A stretch of 64,000 bases of DNA from the NCBI RefSeq assembly GCF_007655135.1, contig NC_045128.1, forward strand, positions 7,068,001 to 7,132,000. Direction: 5' to 3'. A model generated the notes under the pieces. That model made no database searches. It saw only the letters and a list, made by a program, of their open reading frames with translations, and was not told the DNA's origin. The DNA is from Punica granatum (Eukaryota; Streptophyta; Magnoliopsida; Myrtales; Lythraceae). How positions within the stretch are numbered: the stretch's first letter is position 1; each line of letters begins with the position of its first letter. This document shows, one piece after another, positions 47,061-59,500 of the stretch. The position numbers and the translations under genes were made by a program.

Positions 47061-48626
47061 CTAATATATCCCCTCGTGACGCATGACGGAAGTTGTGTCC
47101 CAAGACATTGACGGTCCGGCTCTCATCTCAAAGTCAATAGACCCCCAGAGAAAGCTGTCCTTGGAACCGTTGGATTCCTTGAAGTAGTCAGATGCCTGAT
47201 CCTCCGGTGACATAATTCCTCCGGTTTTGCTAACTAACGTGTTCTGATCAAGTTCTGTTATGTTGTTATGGATGTTCGAGTATTGGTCGATGTTTGGCTC
47301 GATCACACCACACCTATAGTTCATAGGCATCGACCCTCCCGAGCACGACGATATACTGTTTGGGGAACCCAAGGCGAGTGATCTAGTGTCGTACAGTGCA
47401 TCGGAGTATGCTCCTGATTCAACCTGGGAGGACTCGAGATTTTCTATCTTCTCATAAATGACCCTCAGAGAATCATGTTGAGCGGCCGGCTGGATAGATG
47501 TCATGGCGGGGAAGTAGAATTCTCCATTCGGTTCATCCTCGGAATGAGAACCGCGCACGTTGTCACATTCGGGGCCAGGGGTGTGCAGATCAAGGGTTTG
47601 GCCTAGGTTTTGTTGTGGTAGCAAGTGAAGGCTTTGGATTATCCTTTCTTGGAGTAAAGGATGCAGCTTAGGCCAGAGGGCAGGGTTACTGTAGAAATAA
47701 TTAGAGAGAGGGCTCTGAAGGCTTTGAAGCTGCAAATGGAGTTGGAGCCTTTCGAAGGCAGAATGGCTCAATTCGGATGGAGATGACGAGCTGTCTTGAG
47801 GCCCGTCGGCCCCTACATTCGTGCCGAGACGTCCTCTTGCATTACTTTGCTTTCGCCTCCCGAGCAACTTCTTCTTCAGCCGGGTGTTCCAGTAGTTCTT
47901 GATGTCGTTATCAGTTCTTCCGGGCAACTGTGCCGCAATTATTGACCACCTGTGTAACAAAAAAGATTTAATATCATTACGCATTGCAACTTCTACTGAG
48001 GAATATCAATTAAAACTTACATTGCGTAGATTTGCACTCTCAGAAGGTTCGAAATTCTACTACCACAAAGTGAGGTACTACGTCACCTCTAAGATTGATC
48101 AATGCGTTCGAAAGTCATTTGGTATTTTATCAAATTTCTCTGATCCGAATCTATATGTATATCGTTTATTAAAATCGACTTCTCGCATTACAAATTAATA
48201 AGATGTTATGAGAGATTCAGATTAATTTCGGACCTGCTGCCGATGCTGATGTAGAGGCTGCAAATGATGTTGTCTTCTTCCTCAGTAAAGCCACCATGCT
48301 TGATGTTAGGTCTCAGGTAATTCAGCCATCTCAGCCTGCAACTCTTCCCGCATCTCTTGAGCCCTACACCGCACATCATCGATCAACACGGCCACATACC
48401 ACATAACTCAGTCATCTCTGTGATATCAATTTTTTTTTTCTTAATAAAAAGAACACGTGAACACAGAGAGATCGATTGAGGGTCGCCTACCGATTTTATG
48501 AGGAAGAGCAATCCAATTGCCACCGGTTCCGTATTTCTCAATGTAAGCCTTGAGCTTGGCATCCTCTTCGGGGGACCATGGTCCCTTCTTCACGTTGTCC
48601 TTGTCACAGCACGGGGCTCTTCCCAT
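47061..48626 (-). CDS. MYB36: R2R3-MYB transcription factor, MYB36-like
   Basis: DNA-binding regulator. Arabidopsis MYB36 switches on Casparian-strip genes in the root endodermis. Exons on the minus strand: 48626-48491, 48363-48234 and 47949-47061, joined in phases 1 and 2 to give 384 residues. Two introns at these positions are standard for R2R3-MYBs. The N-terminus [20 protein letters not shown] starts R2; R2 runs through [20 protein letters not shown] and R3 through [20 protein letters not shown] to [20 protein letters not shown], with the spaced tryptophans in place. The subgroup-14 tail [18 protein letters not shown] followed by [16 protein letters not shown] is the feature that points to MYB36 rather than RAX proteins. 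The orthology and role are inferred. The C-terminal tail is acidic and serine-rich and probably activates transcription. Confidence 0.92.
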
Positions 48627-48812
48627 CTTTCTTCACTCGTATCCGTGCGACGAACTCCCTTCTCGGCTAATCTATTGATTTCTAGAATTCTTCGAAACCC
48701 CGATCAGGTGATGTTGATGGTGGAGAACTGAGAGTGAGACAGAAGTTAAAATGACTTTCTTGTCAAGAGAGATTTGCTTTGTTGGTGTGATTAGTCGAGG
48801 GAAGGACTGGCA

Positions 48813-48820
48813 TATATATA
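48813..48820 (-). promoter_or_regulatory. Candidate TATA box of the MYB gene
   Basis: TATATATA on the minus strand about 190 bases upstream of the ATG at 48626, leaving room for a typical MYB 5' UTR. Confidence 0.5.
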
Positions 48821-51165
48821 GGTAGGGATTTGCTATACAAAGAGTGGGTAACCTGTGATGTGATGCTTATTATGGGGGACAAAAGTCATAAGCAACATTT
48901 CTTCTTTATTTATTATATTTTATATATAATTTATAGAGCATATATCATGTTGGGATATATGTGAAGCATGTTGTTGATTACTAGGACATACATTTCCTTG
49001 AAAAAAGAAAATTTGTCGAGGATAATACTTATAGGGTGGAACCAGAATAATGACTAGGTTTCGTTTTGTTCAATGCGGCAATTGTCTAATTAATTGTTAA
49101 TCTATTATAAATTGTTAGAGAGTTTAATTAGGATGCCACATGGTATTAAGAAAAATTCAATGAATTTCTAAGAGACTAGTTATTTAATCCAAGCATTGTC
49201 TCACCAAAGTCGGGCAACTTTTTTACTTTGATACTATATTTTTTTAATGAAAATATTGATGCGGTTCTATTTATGAATTTAATAATAACAAAGGATATGA
49301 AATAAATCATCTCTTCAAAAATATCCAATAAATAAATACATTATGAAAGTTTGCAAAAAAAATCTAGAGGTATGTATTAATGGGGAGACTCAAAGCTGGG
49401 ACAATGGACCACAAGATTGAAGGTTTGTCCAAAAAGCTTATGTGGAATACTCTCATCACATGAAAGGGAGAATTCCGTGAGAGAGTAGTTTATATTTATA
49501 TATATAAATTGGGTGTTACAGTCTATCATCAGTTTAAATATTTAGATTGGAAATGCACTTACAACAACGTGGCAATCACCTATAAAATTGAAAATTTCAC
49601 TTAAATCATGGTATATGGTATATCCATCTCATGTGATATCATATTATAAGCTCAATACATAAACCTATTATTCACGACATGGTTTTACTCTTGATCTTAT
49701 CCAAAAGAAACTAATTGATCAAGAGAGGGAATAATACAGTAGTACACCTCTCGCTCGGTGACTAAAAGGTCTCAAGTTCGATACCTAGTGGGACTATTCG
49801 TATCCATTTATTAGATATTTAAGATTTATATTCCAATACACTAGGCCCATAGACCTCCCTTGTAACCGAAAAAAAAAATCGAAACACACTATTAATAGCC
49901 AAATTCTTGCATTTTTTTTTTGGGCCCGATTACATATTTAGAGTTGAATAATTAACTATTTATAAGATATCGTTTGCCATTGGAACCCAGTTTCTAGGGC
50001 TTATGAAATTCCCTTCAAATTAATATTTAGCTGTTAGCATCTCCATATCTCTCTCTCTTCCTTTCTGGATTGGTTAGCCCATCCGTAATTTAACAAATAG
50101 CAGTAGATAGAGATTGGATAAAAAATTTCTTGCTTTCTAATATATTAATATAATAGGGTAGCTTTTTCCATAGGTTATTAATAAAATAACATTTCACACC
50201 AATTATTCATGTAAACGATCGGAATAAAAGAAGCCTTCATCCTCTGGCGGTAATTTGTCGCCAAACGCATGCATCAATTATCAACAACAACCCAATTGAC
50301 CTTTTCATTGGAAAATTATATTTACTGAGAGAACCAGTAGAATATATTGCTGCAGAATTCTATGAAATTAAATGACAGAAACAAAGAGTAAATTTCAATT
50401 AAAAAATGAAGTAGAGAATTATAGATTAACATTATTTCTGTATTATATTTTGACATAATATTTAAGTTGCTCCGTTGTAATTCATTTTTTTTGGCTATTC
50501 TGTTCATATAAAATGGTTTGTAATTAGTTTGCTCTTTTATTTCTGTTGATGTGAGTAAATGTGGGGAGGAAATTTTAAACTGAAAGTGTTATGGATTTAG
50601 ATCTCTCTTGCAAAACCAAAAGAGAATATTGTCTAGTGATACCAGATCCCAATACAACATTTACGTTAAAATGGTTGGACTGCTTGCGTACCATGAAAGT
50701 TTAATATTATATTTCAAAGTTATTTTCTGTTATTTATTACCTGCCAATAATCTGGTTCGGATAATCTTAGATGGTTCTATCTTATAATGACATAATTAGA
50801 AAAAGAAAAAAAATAGAATTATGACAATTAAAAATAAATTACGGTAATTATTCAAGTGATTAACACTCTTTATCCAATTTGTTACGATTTGATTTGTACC
50901 TTTCTCACACTTCATAGTTAGATAAGGGTCACAGAAATTCTCATGGATTATTGTAGTTCCCTGACCTAGGATAACTTATTAGAAATTAAATGAGACAAAT
51001 TAATATTTTTGGAAAATTATAACTATTTTAAACTTTTTCGATTGATAGACATTTTCAGTTATAATAGAGATACATTAATATAGTACAAGAAAATGGACAG
51101 CTAATAAAGAAGCACATGTTCTCTTAGAATAGGATTTAGCCAAGAAAAAATATGTGACTTTTCAA
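48821..51165. other. AT-rich spacer upstream of the MYB gene
   Basis: MYB promoter side and spacer. No gene recognised. A short dispersed-repeat phrase lies near 49735-49860 (GGTCTCAAGTTCGATACCTA, B-box-like). Confidence 0.4.
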
Positions 51166-51296
51166 ATGGCTGATTCAAGCGGTTCAGCGCATGTTTCCTT
51201 CAAACAATATCTCGGTTCAAGTGTTATTAATGGAGAAAATCCTCAATTGGACGAGCTTTACTTTTTAGTGGACCCTCGGCTCTAACTAAATTACTA
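51166..51296 (+). repeat. SINE-like dispersed repeat, plus-strand copy
   Basis: GATTCAAGCGGTTCAGCGC (A-box-like), CTCGGTTCAAGTG (B-box-like), then GACGAGCTTTACTTTTTAGT and GACCCTCGGCTC. This is the clearest copy of the family. Confidence 0.65.
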
Positions 51297-51907
51297 GAAG
51301 CTCGTTGGGCATGTAGATACCAAAGTATAGATCGAAAATGAAAAGTAATAATGCCATTTTTCTCCTATCATTTCAATCTTTGGAAATGTAATGTTTATTC
51401 TATACATACACATATATATATATATATATATTCTATATATATATACATATATATATATATATCAATAGTTTACATAAGAAACGTAATTAGGCCCCCAGTG
51501 GCCGACGTTCTAGAATTTGGTTTCCATTACTTTTAGCTCCTCAAAGTTTCTTCGAATGTTGACTATTTGGTAAGTTTTTCTAATTTTGTACTAACATAAA
51601 TCTTCTTTCAAATTTTGAGAGATGATTCTTCTATTCAAATATGACTTCTTATTTTACTTATAAAAATAAGAATTATACTTCGACATTGAAATTTTGCGAA
51701 TTTCGAAATGCCAACATGAACCCTTTCGCGAATAAAACATAAACCATAAAATGATTGACAATGATAGAATAATATAGGTCATGATATTATTTTTAAAATT
51801 TTCAATATCTTTTGGAATAATCAAATTCACATGGCTAGAGCCATGTATATTCGAATGAAAAATACATGTGAATGCCAAGTATACTGTTAAGTGAAATGTT
51901 CTTTTTT
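51297..51907. other. Intergenic sequence with TA microsatellite
   Basis: (TA)n tracts at about 51413-51461. No gene seen. Confidence 0.45.
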
Positions 51908-52018
51908 TCTACTTAAATAAAATCTCTGATTCGAGTCTTATAAATGGTCAAAGTGAGCCGACCCGACTTGAATTGAATTAGTTGGGGCCAATTGGACTTC
52001 TGAATATCAGAGTGCATA
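51908..52018 (+). repeat. SINE-like dispersed repeat, partial plus-strand copy
   Basis: CTGATTCGAGTCTTATAAAT, then GACTTGAATTGAATTAGTTG and GGACTTCTGAATATCAGAGT, corresponding to the second half of the family consensus. Confidence 0.5.
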
Positions 52019-53014
52019 GCAATAAAAGAAAAAAAAGTGTTGAGTTCATCTTCAATTGAGAAGCGGTGAGAAAGGACAATTCTTACGAAAGAGTAGGATC
52101 ATGCCGAGATGGCTCTAATTGTCAAAACAAAAATCATATTAGTCACTTGTTTATTATTTCTTTTTAACTTTTTTTATTTTTCTATTCAACTTTAAGCACC
52201 TCTATCATATTTCCTGAATTAAGTAATCGTTCTTATTAGGAGCCCTAACTGTTACAACTTGGCTAGGTTTTGAGAATAATTGCAGGCATAAGAAAAGCAA
52301 GAAAAGAGAGGAGCAAGAAGAAAACAAGAGAATAGGGATATACGTGATTATCTCAAACCTTTATTAGAAGAAACAAGTGCCACTCATTGACCTCTGTTCC
52401 CTTTATTTAATTCATTTTCAATTTTCTATGAATTTCTCAATGTGCATACTTTTGAGATGAATATACCACCTAGAAATTACAAGAGGAAAACATCAAAATT
52501 TCAAAAAGCAGAGTCACCTCCTCACATTATCATGTTTATTTTTTAAAATTATCATAGGAAAAAACCATTTAAAATGTCAAATTGGCTCAGTTCTTTTTGG
52601 GGGTGAAGAAAACATGCTTCTGCTTGTCTGATTGAGACCAAAAAGAATCTGGTCATTGTTTGATACATATACGCACTAATCTTGATTTCATCATCATCAA
52701 GACTCTCAAACCTTAAAGGCTTGGATGCCTTTTTATTTTTTTATTTTTTTCCCTTTTTGGTGCGTGAACTGGTGTGGTTTTAGTCTTCGTAAGAGGATAA
52801 GCTTTGGATCACTATTACATTATGATTATACAATAATAATATTTATCTGTCTGAAATTATTGATGCTTTGCTCTTTTTTTTTTTTTTGGGTAAATTGTTT
52901 TGCTTCTTTTTTAGATTTTACATGTCTTGCATAACTTGTTGACGGAACATTAAAATAAGGCTCCATTTGGGTAATGGCAAAAGTATTCAATATATGGTGT
53001 AAAATTTCCACTCA
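52019..53014. other. AT-rich intergenic sequence
   Basis: No gene recognised. Confidence 0.45.
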
Positions 53015-53133
53015 GCCATTAGGGTTATCACAAACTTAAAAGTTCGAGCTAGTAGGTTGTAATACATGATCTCTTATAATTTCATGGTAATCTATATTTA
53101 TTTTTCCGTGTGAGATTTAACTCTCAAAATATA
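53015..53133 (-). repeat. Degraded LTR of the TRIM 2 family
   Basis: On the minus strand: TCACACGGAAAAATAAATAT, ATTATAAGAGATCATGTATT, then ACAACCTACTAGCTCGAACT, which follow the order of the TRIM 2 LTR (2857-2997). No partner LTR is visible nearby, so it is a solo LTR or fragment. Confidence 0.55.
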
Positions 53134-54559
53134 GCCTTGCGATAACACTGAATAGTAATCGTTATATGCTTAAGGTGCCTTTGTATACAGTCAACATATG
53201 TTAAGTCATTTATTCATCTAATCTCTGACCTTAATACCCAATAATGTGATTTGTCAAAGGAGATTTCGTACAACACAGTCTTATATATCTTGCTGACTTT
53301 GGAAAACGGCTTCAATTTTCTCTATTTGCCGATTATTCCACAATGGAAATTCTTAGGACCAACTATTGGAAATTCAGCCGCCTGCCCTTGTATGAAATGT
53401 TTTTGTACTAAAAAAACAATATTTCGTACAAGTACAAAATGTTATTTGAAGTTACGTACAATCGACTGAATTCGGAGAATAATATTTTGTGCAAAGTAAG
53501 AAACGTTATTATCCGAGTATGAAAACATTTCGTACTAAACAGCGACTGAATATTCAATCGTTGGAACGAAGAATTGTCCCATTCCATAAAACATGTTGCC
53601 ATGCGTTCTTTGTTGAGCGTAAGGTATTGTGGTTACATACCAAAAAATCCAAGCTAGATATTTCTTCCTAAAAAAAAAAGGAAGGGAAAAAGACCGAAAA
53701 ATATTAAGCTAAAAGACCAAGAAACGAAGTGTCACAAGCTTTCTTAAGTGGCACGTAATGTGAATATTATAAGGTCCCTGTTGTTATCAGCAAATGTACT
53801 TTGAGAATTAGTGCATGAAAACAAAAGAAGTGTCAACCCTAATTGTATAGCATTTACTTTTTATGTCTCTATATATTATAATTTTTGATAATCAGTAAGT
53901 ACAAACCTGTAATTTAATTTGTGAATCCCAAGAAATTGACTTTCAGATTTATCGATTGCAATCCAGAGCATAGTCTTCACTAACAATAAATTAAATTCGA
54001 TGATCTGGTTTAGTAAATTAATCTCACTATGATGCATAACAACTACACTATCTATTATGTCATCAAGTGGCAGTTTTTCTTTTCTTTTTTTCCGTCAGAT
54101 GAATTTTCCCCATTAATTAACATGAGGATTTGACGAATAAACAGATATTATTTTCTTCTCTCCCTAAATATATGTAAATGAATAATCATTCGAATTGCAT
54201 ATCGTCACATCAAAACATGAACTCAGAAACTAGAACGGTGTGCTAGACTGTTAATCCCGTTCAGCTTGAGGCAATGGCTATTCTTTTTGCCCATCGAGCA
54301 GAAGCAGTAGATACAATCATGTCCTGATGATTCGAACCCGGGTTGTTTACGCTAGGAACTTGAGCTCCTTACAATTTGTAGCAAAAATGCATGAATAAGC
54401 GAGAGCTAGTTTCTCAACGTGTTCTTCAATGTGAGGAAAATCACGATGTTATTAATACATATTAATCCCAGATAATATTCGTTGTTTGCCTGAAATTAAA
54501 AAGGAAAATTTATTCAGACTTTTCATACCCTTTCTTTTTCCATTCCTCATACTTTTTTT
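53134..54559. other. AT-rich intergenic sequence
   Basis: No gene recognised. A GATTCGAACCCGGG phrase at about 54331 resembles a tRNA T-arm on the minus strand, but no cloverleaf could be built around it. Confidence 0.4.
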
Positions 54560-54740
54560 CAGTGTATATATTGATATCTGGAAATCCAATGAGTTCTGAC
54601 TAATTCAATTCAAACTGAATTAACTCTATAAAAGGTAAAATTCTCACAATTAAAGATTTTTTTTTTTCATTTATAAGACTCAAATTTGAAACTTTATTTA
54701 AACAAAATAAATAGTGAACTGCTTGAACTATCTGTAGGTG
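54560..54740 (-). repeat. SINE-like dispersed repeat, minus-strand copy
   Basis: CTGGAAATCCAATGAGTTCT, then TAAGACTCAAATTTGAAAC, then GTGAACTGCTTGAACTATCT: the same block order as at 14.1 and 45.4 kb. Confidence 0.6.
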
Positions 54741-56512
54741 GTTAACCATAATAATAATGATTCTACAGTTTGGGTTAGATCCAGGATTTTTTCGCTGAAT
54801 ATGGGTTAGATCAAGTTAATAAACCGACTGGCTGGCCCTTTGTGTTGGTGACAAGTGTCAAGGCATAGGCATTGCATTGACTTTCACCAAAAAAGTCTTT
54901 CTCGTGCGTTAGGTCTAGAGAGAGAAGCAAACAGTTTATAGATGGAAATTAGTAACGATAAATAAATAAATAAATAAAAATTGAACAAAATAATATTAAT
55001 TTGATGGCGTCATGGAATTTGACTTGGTGGGATTTTCTTGGAAGAAAGTTGGTTTGGTGATGCAAATTGTTCTCTCTCCATCTACTACTAGTTGACTCCC
55101 TTCCTCACTTCGTTAATTAATTATTTGATTTTCTAATTATCCCAAAAAAAAATTATTCCTGCATTCTTCTTTTCCATGCCGGAATATTATAAGGTAGAAA
55201 ATAATAAACATAAATATTAAACTACATAATCTGAATCTTCTCGGAAAATAACACTTGCTTAAAACTCAAGTGCATCAAACTTTTATGGCAAGGTTACCCA
55301 TAATATCGATAGTTATACATAATGAACAATGAACTTGTGAATATTTGTGATCGTAAATATAATTATCTTATACCACCAAGGTTTGATTACACAGTTTGGG
55401 TCAATTGTCTTAAAATTCGAATTGCTTCTCGTGCAACCACAATTTTCCTAAGGTAAGAGTTATGCCCGATGTTACAGGGAGGTCCATTCGAATATGGAGA
55501 AATTCAAGTAAGCTAAACAATCCTGCTCACCACTAGTGCCTTCTTGAACTGTGCCTTGTGAGGGTACTTATGTCAGCGGGGGGGGGGGGGGGGACAAGAT
55601 GTCCCTTCAACATTTGATGAAAGTATAAGCAAAATCAAAATCGATGTAGTAATGAGTCAATGCCAAAGTTTCTTTTTTTTAATCTTTTTTTTCCTAACAT
55701 AAGTAGGTTTAAACATGACATGGACATGCTTAAACCTCGTTTTAGAAGGTAGATTTGATCCGAGCTAATTTTTATAACGTGACGACTCGTGATTCGTTAG
55801 CTATAGCTCTCTCACAGTTAATGATCAGGAAAATGTGTCCTTTATCAGGGTACTCAAATTGTGTGGAGCCAACCTTTGACCCAACGAACGAAGCAACTCG
55901 CCCGGTAAGTCTTCGGTTCGTTATGAGTCCATGTATGAGCAGTCACATCCCAGGCTTAGCTTGCATCAATGGAGAGCCCTCTTAATAATATGCACTTTGC
56001 AGAGGAGGAAGAAGAAGAAAGTCAAGTGAGGATTTTGAAAATTGGACTCCACACATGGGCAGATGAACCAATTCTCGGTTCAGTAGAAATGGAACCCACC
56101 ATCATCACCCACCAAGAATCTCTTCCTAGGTACACCTGTAATTTAAAACGCCTCGAAAAAATTAAAAAGGAATTCTACCATCTAGAACTTCTAGTTCCGA
56201 CAATCCGCTCCGAAATGGATTTTCAGGTACATAATCTCGTACAAGAATTCGCATTGAGATGCACATTCTTGCAGTTCAGATGGTGTTTCCCAAGCTTATA
56301 TCTCAGCTCATCCTTACCAATGATGTCATTTACAAATTGGCAGTATCAATGCGAGTATCTGTAATGTACTTCACTTTTTACGCATTCCGACAAGATCTAA
56401 CAGGGGGAAAACCGAGAGTCCGAGACAGAATGAGGTACATTCGCTAGAATCCTGTCAAATGAGCTGGAGAGTAGACAGCATGTACAAGTATCAAAATGGA
56501 CTGGGGCTTGTA
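54741..56512. other. Spacer and 3' flank of the FGGY kinase gene
   Basis: No gene recognised. A homopolymer of about 16 G lies at about 55579-55594. Two plus-strand open stretches at 55755-56364 look exon-like (a TTTGCAG|AGG acceptor-like site near 55999) but show no domain and lie next to the opposite-strand kinase gene. Confidence 0.4.
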
Positions 56513-59500
56513 CTAAGCCAAAGCTTTGGCCATAGCTGAGCGCTGGGAAAGCTGCTGCTCGTAGAGCTCCCGGAAGATCCGGTACTTGGCATCGTGGTAC
56601 TTCTTCACCTTTGGGTCTTTCGATGGATGTATAACCTGTTCCCGTTTTATTCAACCAATTCCATAAGGCATTAAGCATAACAAACAGTAAAACACCAAGA
56701 CCATGGACATATGAAAGACGCAGCTTTGCCACACGGGGGAGAGATCAAGAAATGTCAAATGTGTGTACTACTAATAACCTAGCAGGATTTGGTGAATTGT
56801 ACATAAGTCGTCATTAATTTTCATCACATTTTGCAAGGAATGTCTATGGTGAGTCGAGGTTCATCCCAGTAGATCTAAGATAAGTTCATTTATTTTAAAG
56901 TTTTTGCTCCAGATAATATGCCCTGAGTCGAGTCACCATAATTTATAGTTGCTTAAGTAGGATAATTCTAGAATATTCCGAACTATCTGGACCCACAAAT
57001 GAAGGAGAAGAATACATAAAAGAAGAATCAATATCAAAATTAATGAACTCTTGTCGATACCTGTCCTGGTGCACTCAGTGCCTTCATGGCCTCATTCAAA
57101 CTAGGATACTTTTTCGCTGCAACTGCCCCGAGAATAGCAGCACCTAAAAGGACAGATTCACTTTCTCTTGGAAGAATAATGGGGCAACCTGCATGACAAA
57201 TGGAAAATCTCTTGGGGTTACTACAACAGCTTGCCAAGGAATGCAGATGTTGATCAGGAGTGCCATTATGAAACCAGAGAAAATACCGATGATATCTGCA
57301 TGCTGTTGAAGAAACAATGAATTCTTAGCAAGTCCTCCACATGCAAGGAGCGTGTCAATCTGGAGGAAAAAAGAGAATCAGTGGGATATATGCTGAAATT
57401 CAGAAACAGTAACATACACGTACAAAGAGTAAATAATATAACCCTGCATAGAGTGAATCGTGGTCACTGAAATTAAATCCCATAAGAGAAGTAATATCTG
57501 ACCATTGAACACTACAAGAAAAATCAGAGGTCATTCTCTGGGATGTACAAGCAAATATATAACTGTAAGCCCGGCGGTATGCCTAATTTCCCACAAGAGA
57601 AGTATCTATTAAATTGAACACAAAGAATTATACGGATGAGAAGGTATTTTTTTATCACCTTATGACCGTGGGCATTGCAATGTTCCACAATGTGGCGTGT
57701 ACCATAAGCAATACCCTGAACAGTAGCGAGGTATAAAAGAGCTAACTGTTTCTCACTGGAGTCGAGAGACAACCCAAAAATTACTCCCTTTGCTTTTGGA
57801 TCAGCAAGTGGAGACCTGTGACAACAAGCCCTCATTTCTTCATTTCTGAATGAAACATTTTGAGCTACGTAACATAAGCAAATCAACCTGTCAACTGTAA
57901 CCAATGCACCTGTTTCCATGAAAGTCGGGTAGGACATGTATATCTTGAGTCAAAGCAGCGAGAAATGGGGAATTGTGGTCTTGAACCATTGCTTCTAACA
58001 TCTTGTTCAGTAGTTCAAACAATGAAATTTCTGTATATGAAAAGATTATAATGCAAGTTAGTGTAAGATGAAAAGGATTGGTTCTTTGGGATGGATATGA
58101 GCATGAAAAGTATCAAAGACGGTTTAGAAATTACTCTGTGAAGCAGCACGATTTGCAAGGATAGAAGAAGCAACATGATTTTCGATTACATAGTCTAGTA
58201 GTGCACCGGTAGCACTCTGCCCACCCTCTGTGAGCCAGTATTCTGGGACCATCGCTGAAGAAAGAAAGAGAGAAAGAAAGAAAGAGATGTGAATTAATAA
58301 TGGAAGAATCTCCAGTATTTTGATAGAAAAATTGCAGCAAAATAAATAAAAAATAAAAAAATCCCCAATAATTTGTTTTCCTTCTGGTGGGAAAAAGAAA
58401 AAAGAAAAAGTATGAGGATTTTGACATGCAGATTTTTCTTGGACAAGTACTCACACTGCAGGCACCTCAACTAGAAATGACTCCAAGAGTGTCATTACTG
58501 GAGTTATTTTCTTCACATAGTTATTAAAGGTTTTTTTTTTTTTGGTGGATCGGTTTATAAAGGTGTTAGATAAACTGATGTAGGAGAGAACTCAATATGT
58601 AATCCACCTGATATGTTAGGCCAAAAGGCTACCGATTATATTAAAGAGATCATCTATAGACTTCCAGTCTGTAGTTCACTGTTGCTTCGGCACATTACAT
58701 CCGCAACACCAGGGATGATTTATGTTTTTCTAGTCAGTGAACTGTCCATGCATGATGAAGCCTATGAGAATTATACCTGACCAAAAAGGTCCCCAAACGC
58801 CAGGAATGAACAGCTTGCTCTGGGATACAGCCATATGGCAAGTAGAAGTACCGCAGACTAGCACCATTCGGCGGCAAATAGCGTCCTTGTCATGCTCTGG
58901 TAACATAAAAAGTTGAGTTAAGACTTATTTACGGCCAAGAATCACGTCTTTCCATAGTTTGAAACAAGAATACCTTTAGCCTCGGTATCTGACTTTGGAA
59001 CACTTTCTATAACCCCAATACCTCCGGCATGAGCATCAATCAATGAAGTTCCTACAGGAGTCCCTGCCACCAGGCCTAGTTCCTAAATATTGAGTTAAAC
59101 TGCTTAGAAAATGATGCACTGTTAGTACATTAGATATATCCTAGAGATAAAACGTGCTTCCCATAGCCTATATATATATGTTAGGATAACTGCCTTTTGA
59201 TTATATATGAACATCAAGGCAGTGCCACTAGAAATTAAAGGGAAAAGCTCTTGCCTTTGCAGCAGTTGGAGTTAAACCAGATCCCAAAGGATGTCCAGGA
59301 AAAGCAACACTTCTTCCTGTGGGCATGAATTATCAAGTGTATAGGTGCAACAAGTTCAGGATGTGGATGAAAAAAATTGTAAAGAATCATAACGCCAATT
59401 GAATAAATTAACTTAATATTCTATTTCTTTTTTAGATAATGTATGCTTAGAAAATTTCACAGTGGTAGAAGAATTTATATCATCACAACTCAGTCTAAAG

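Noticed and set aside
54325..54350. Possible tRNA gene (GATTCGAACCCGGG)
   Set aside because: Only the T-arm resembles a tRNA. No acceptor stem, D-arm or anticodon arm could be paired around it; more likely part of a degraded SINE.
55755..56364. Exon-like plus-strand frames next to the FGGY gene
   Set aside because: An acceptor-like TTTGCAG and an acidic EEEEEE stretch look suggestive, but no recognisable protein or consistent exon chain follows.
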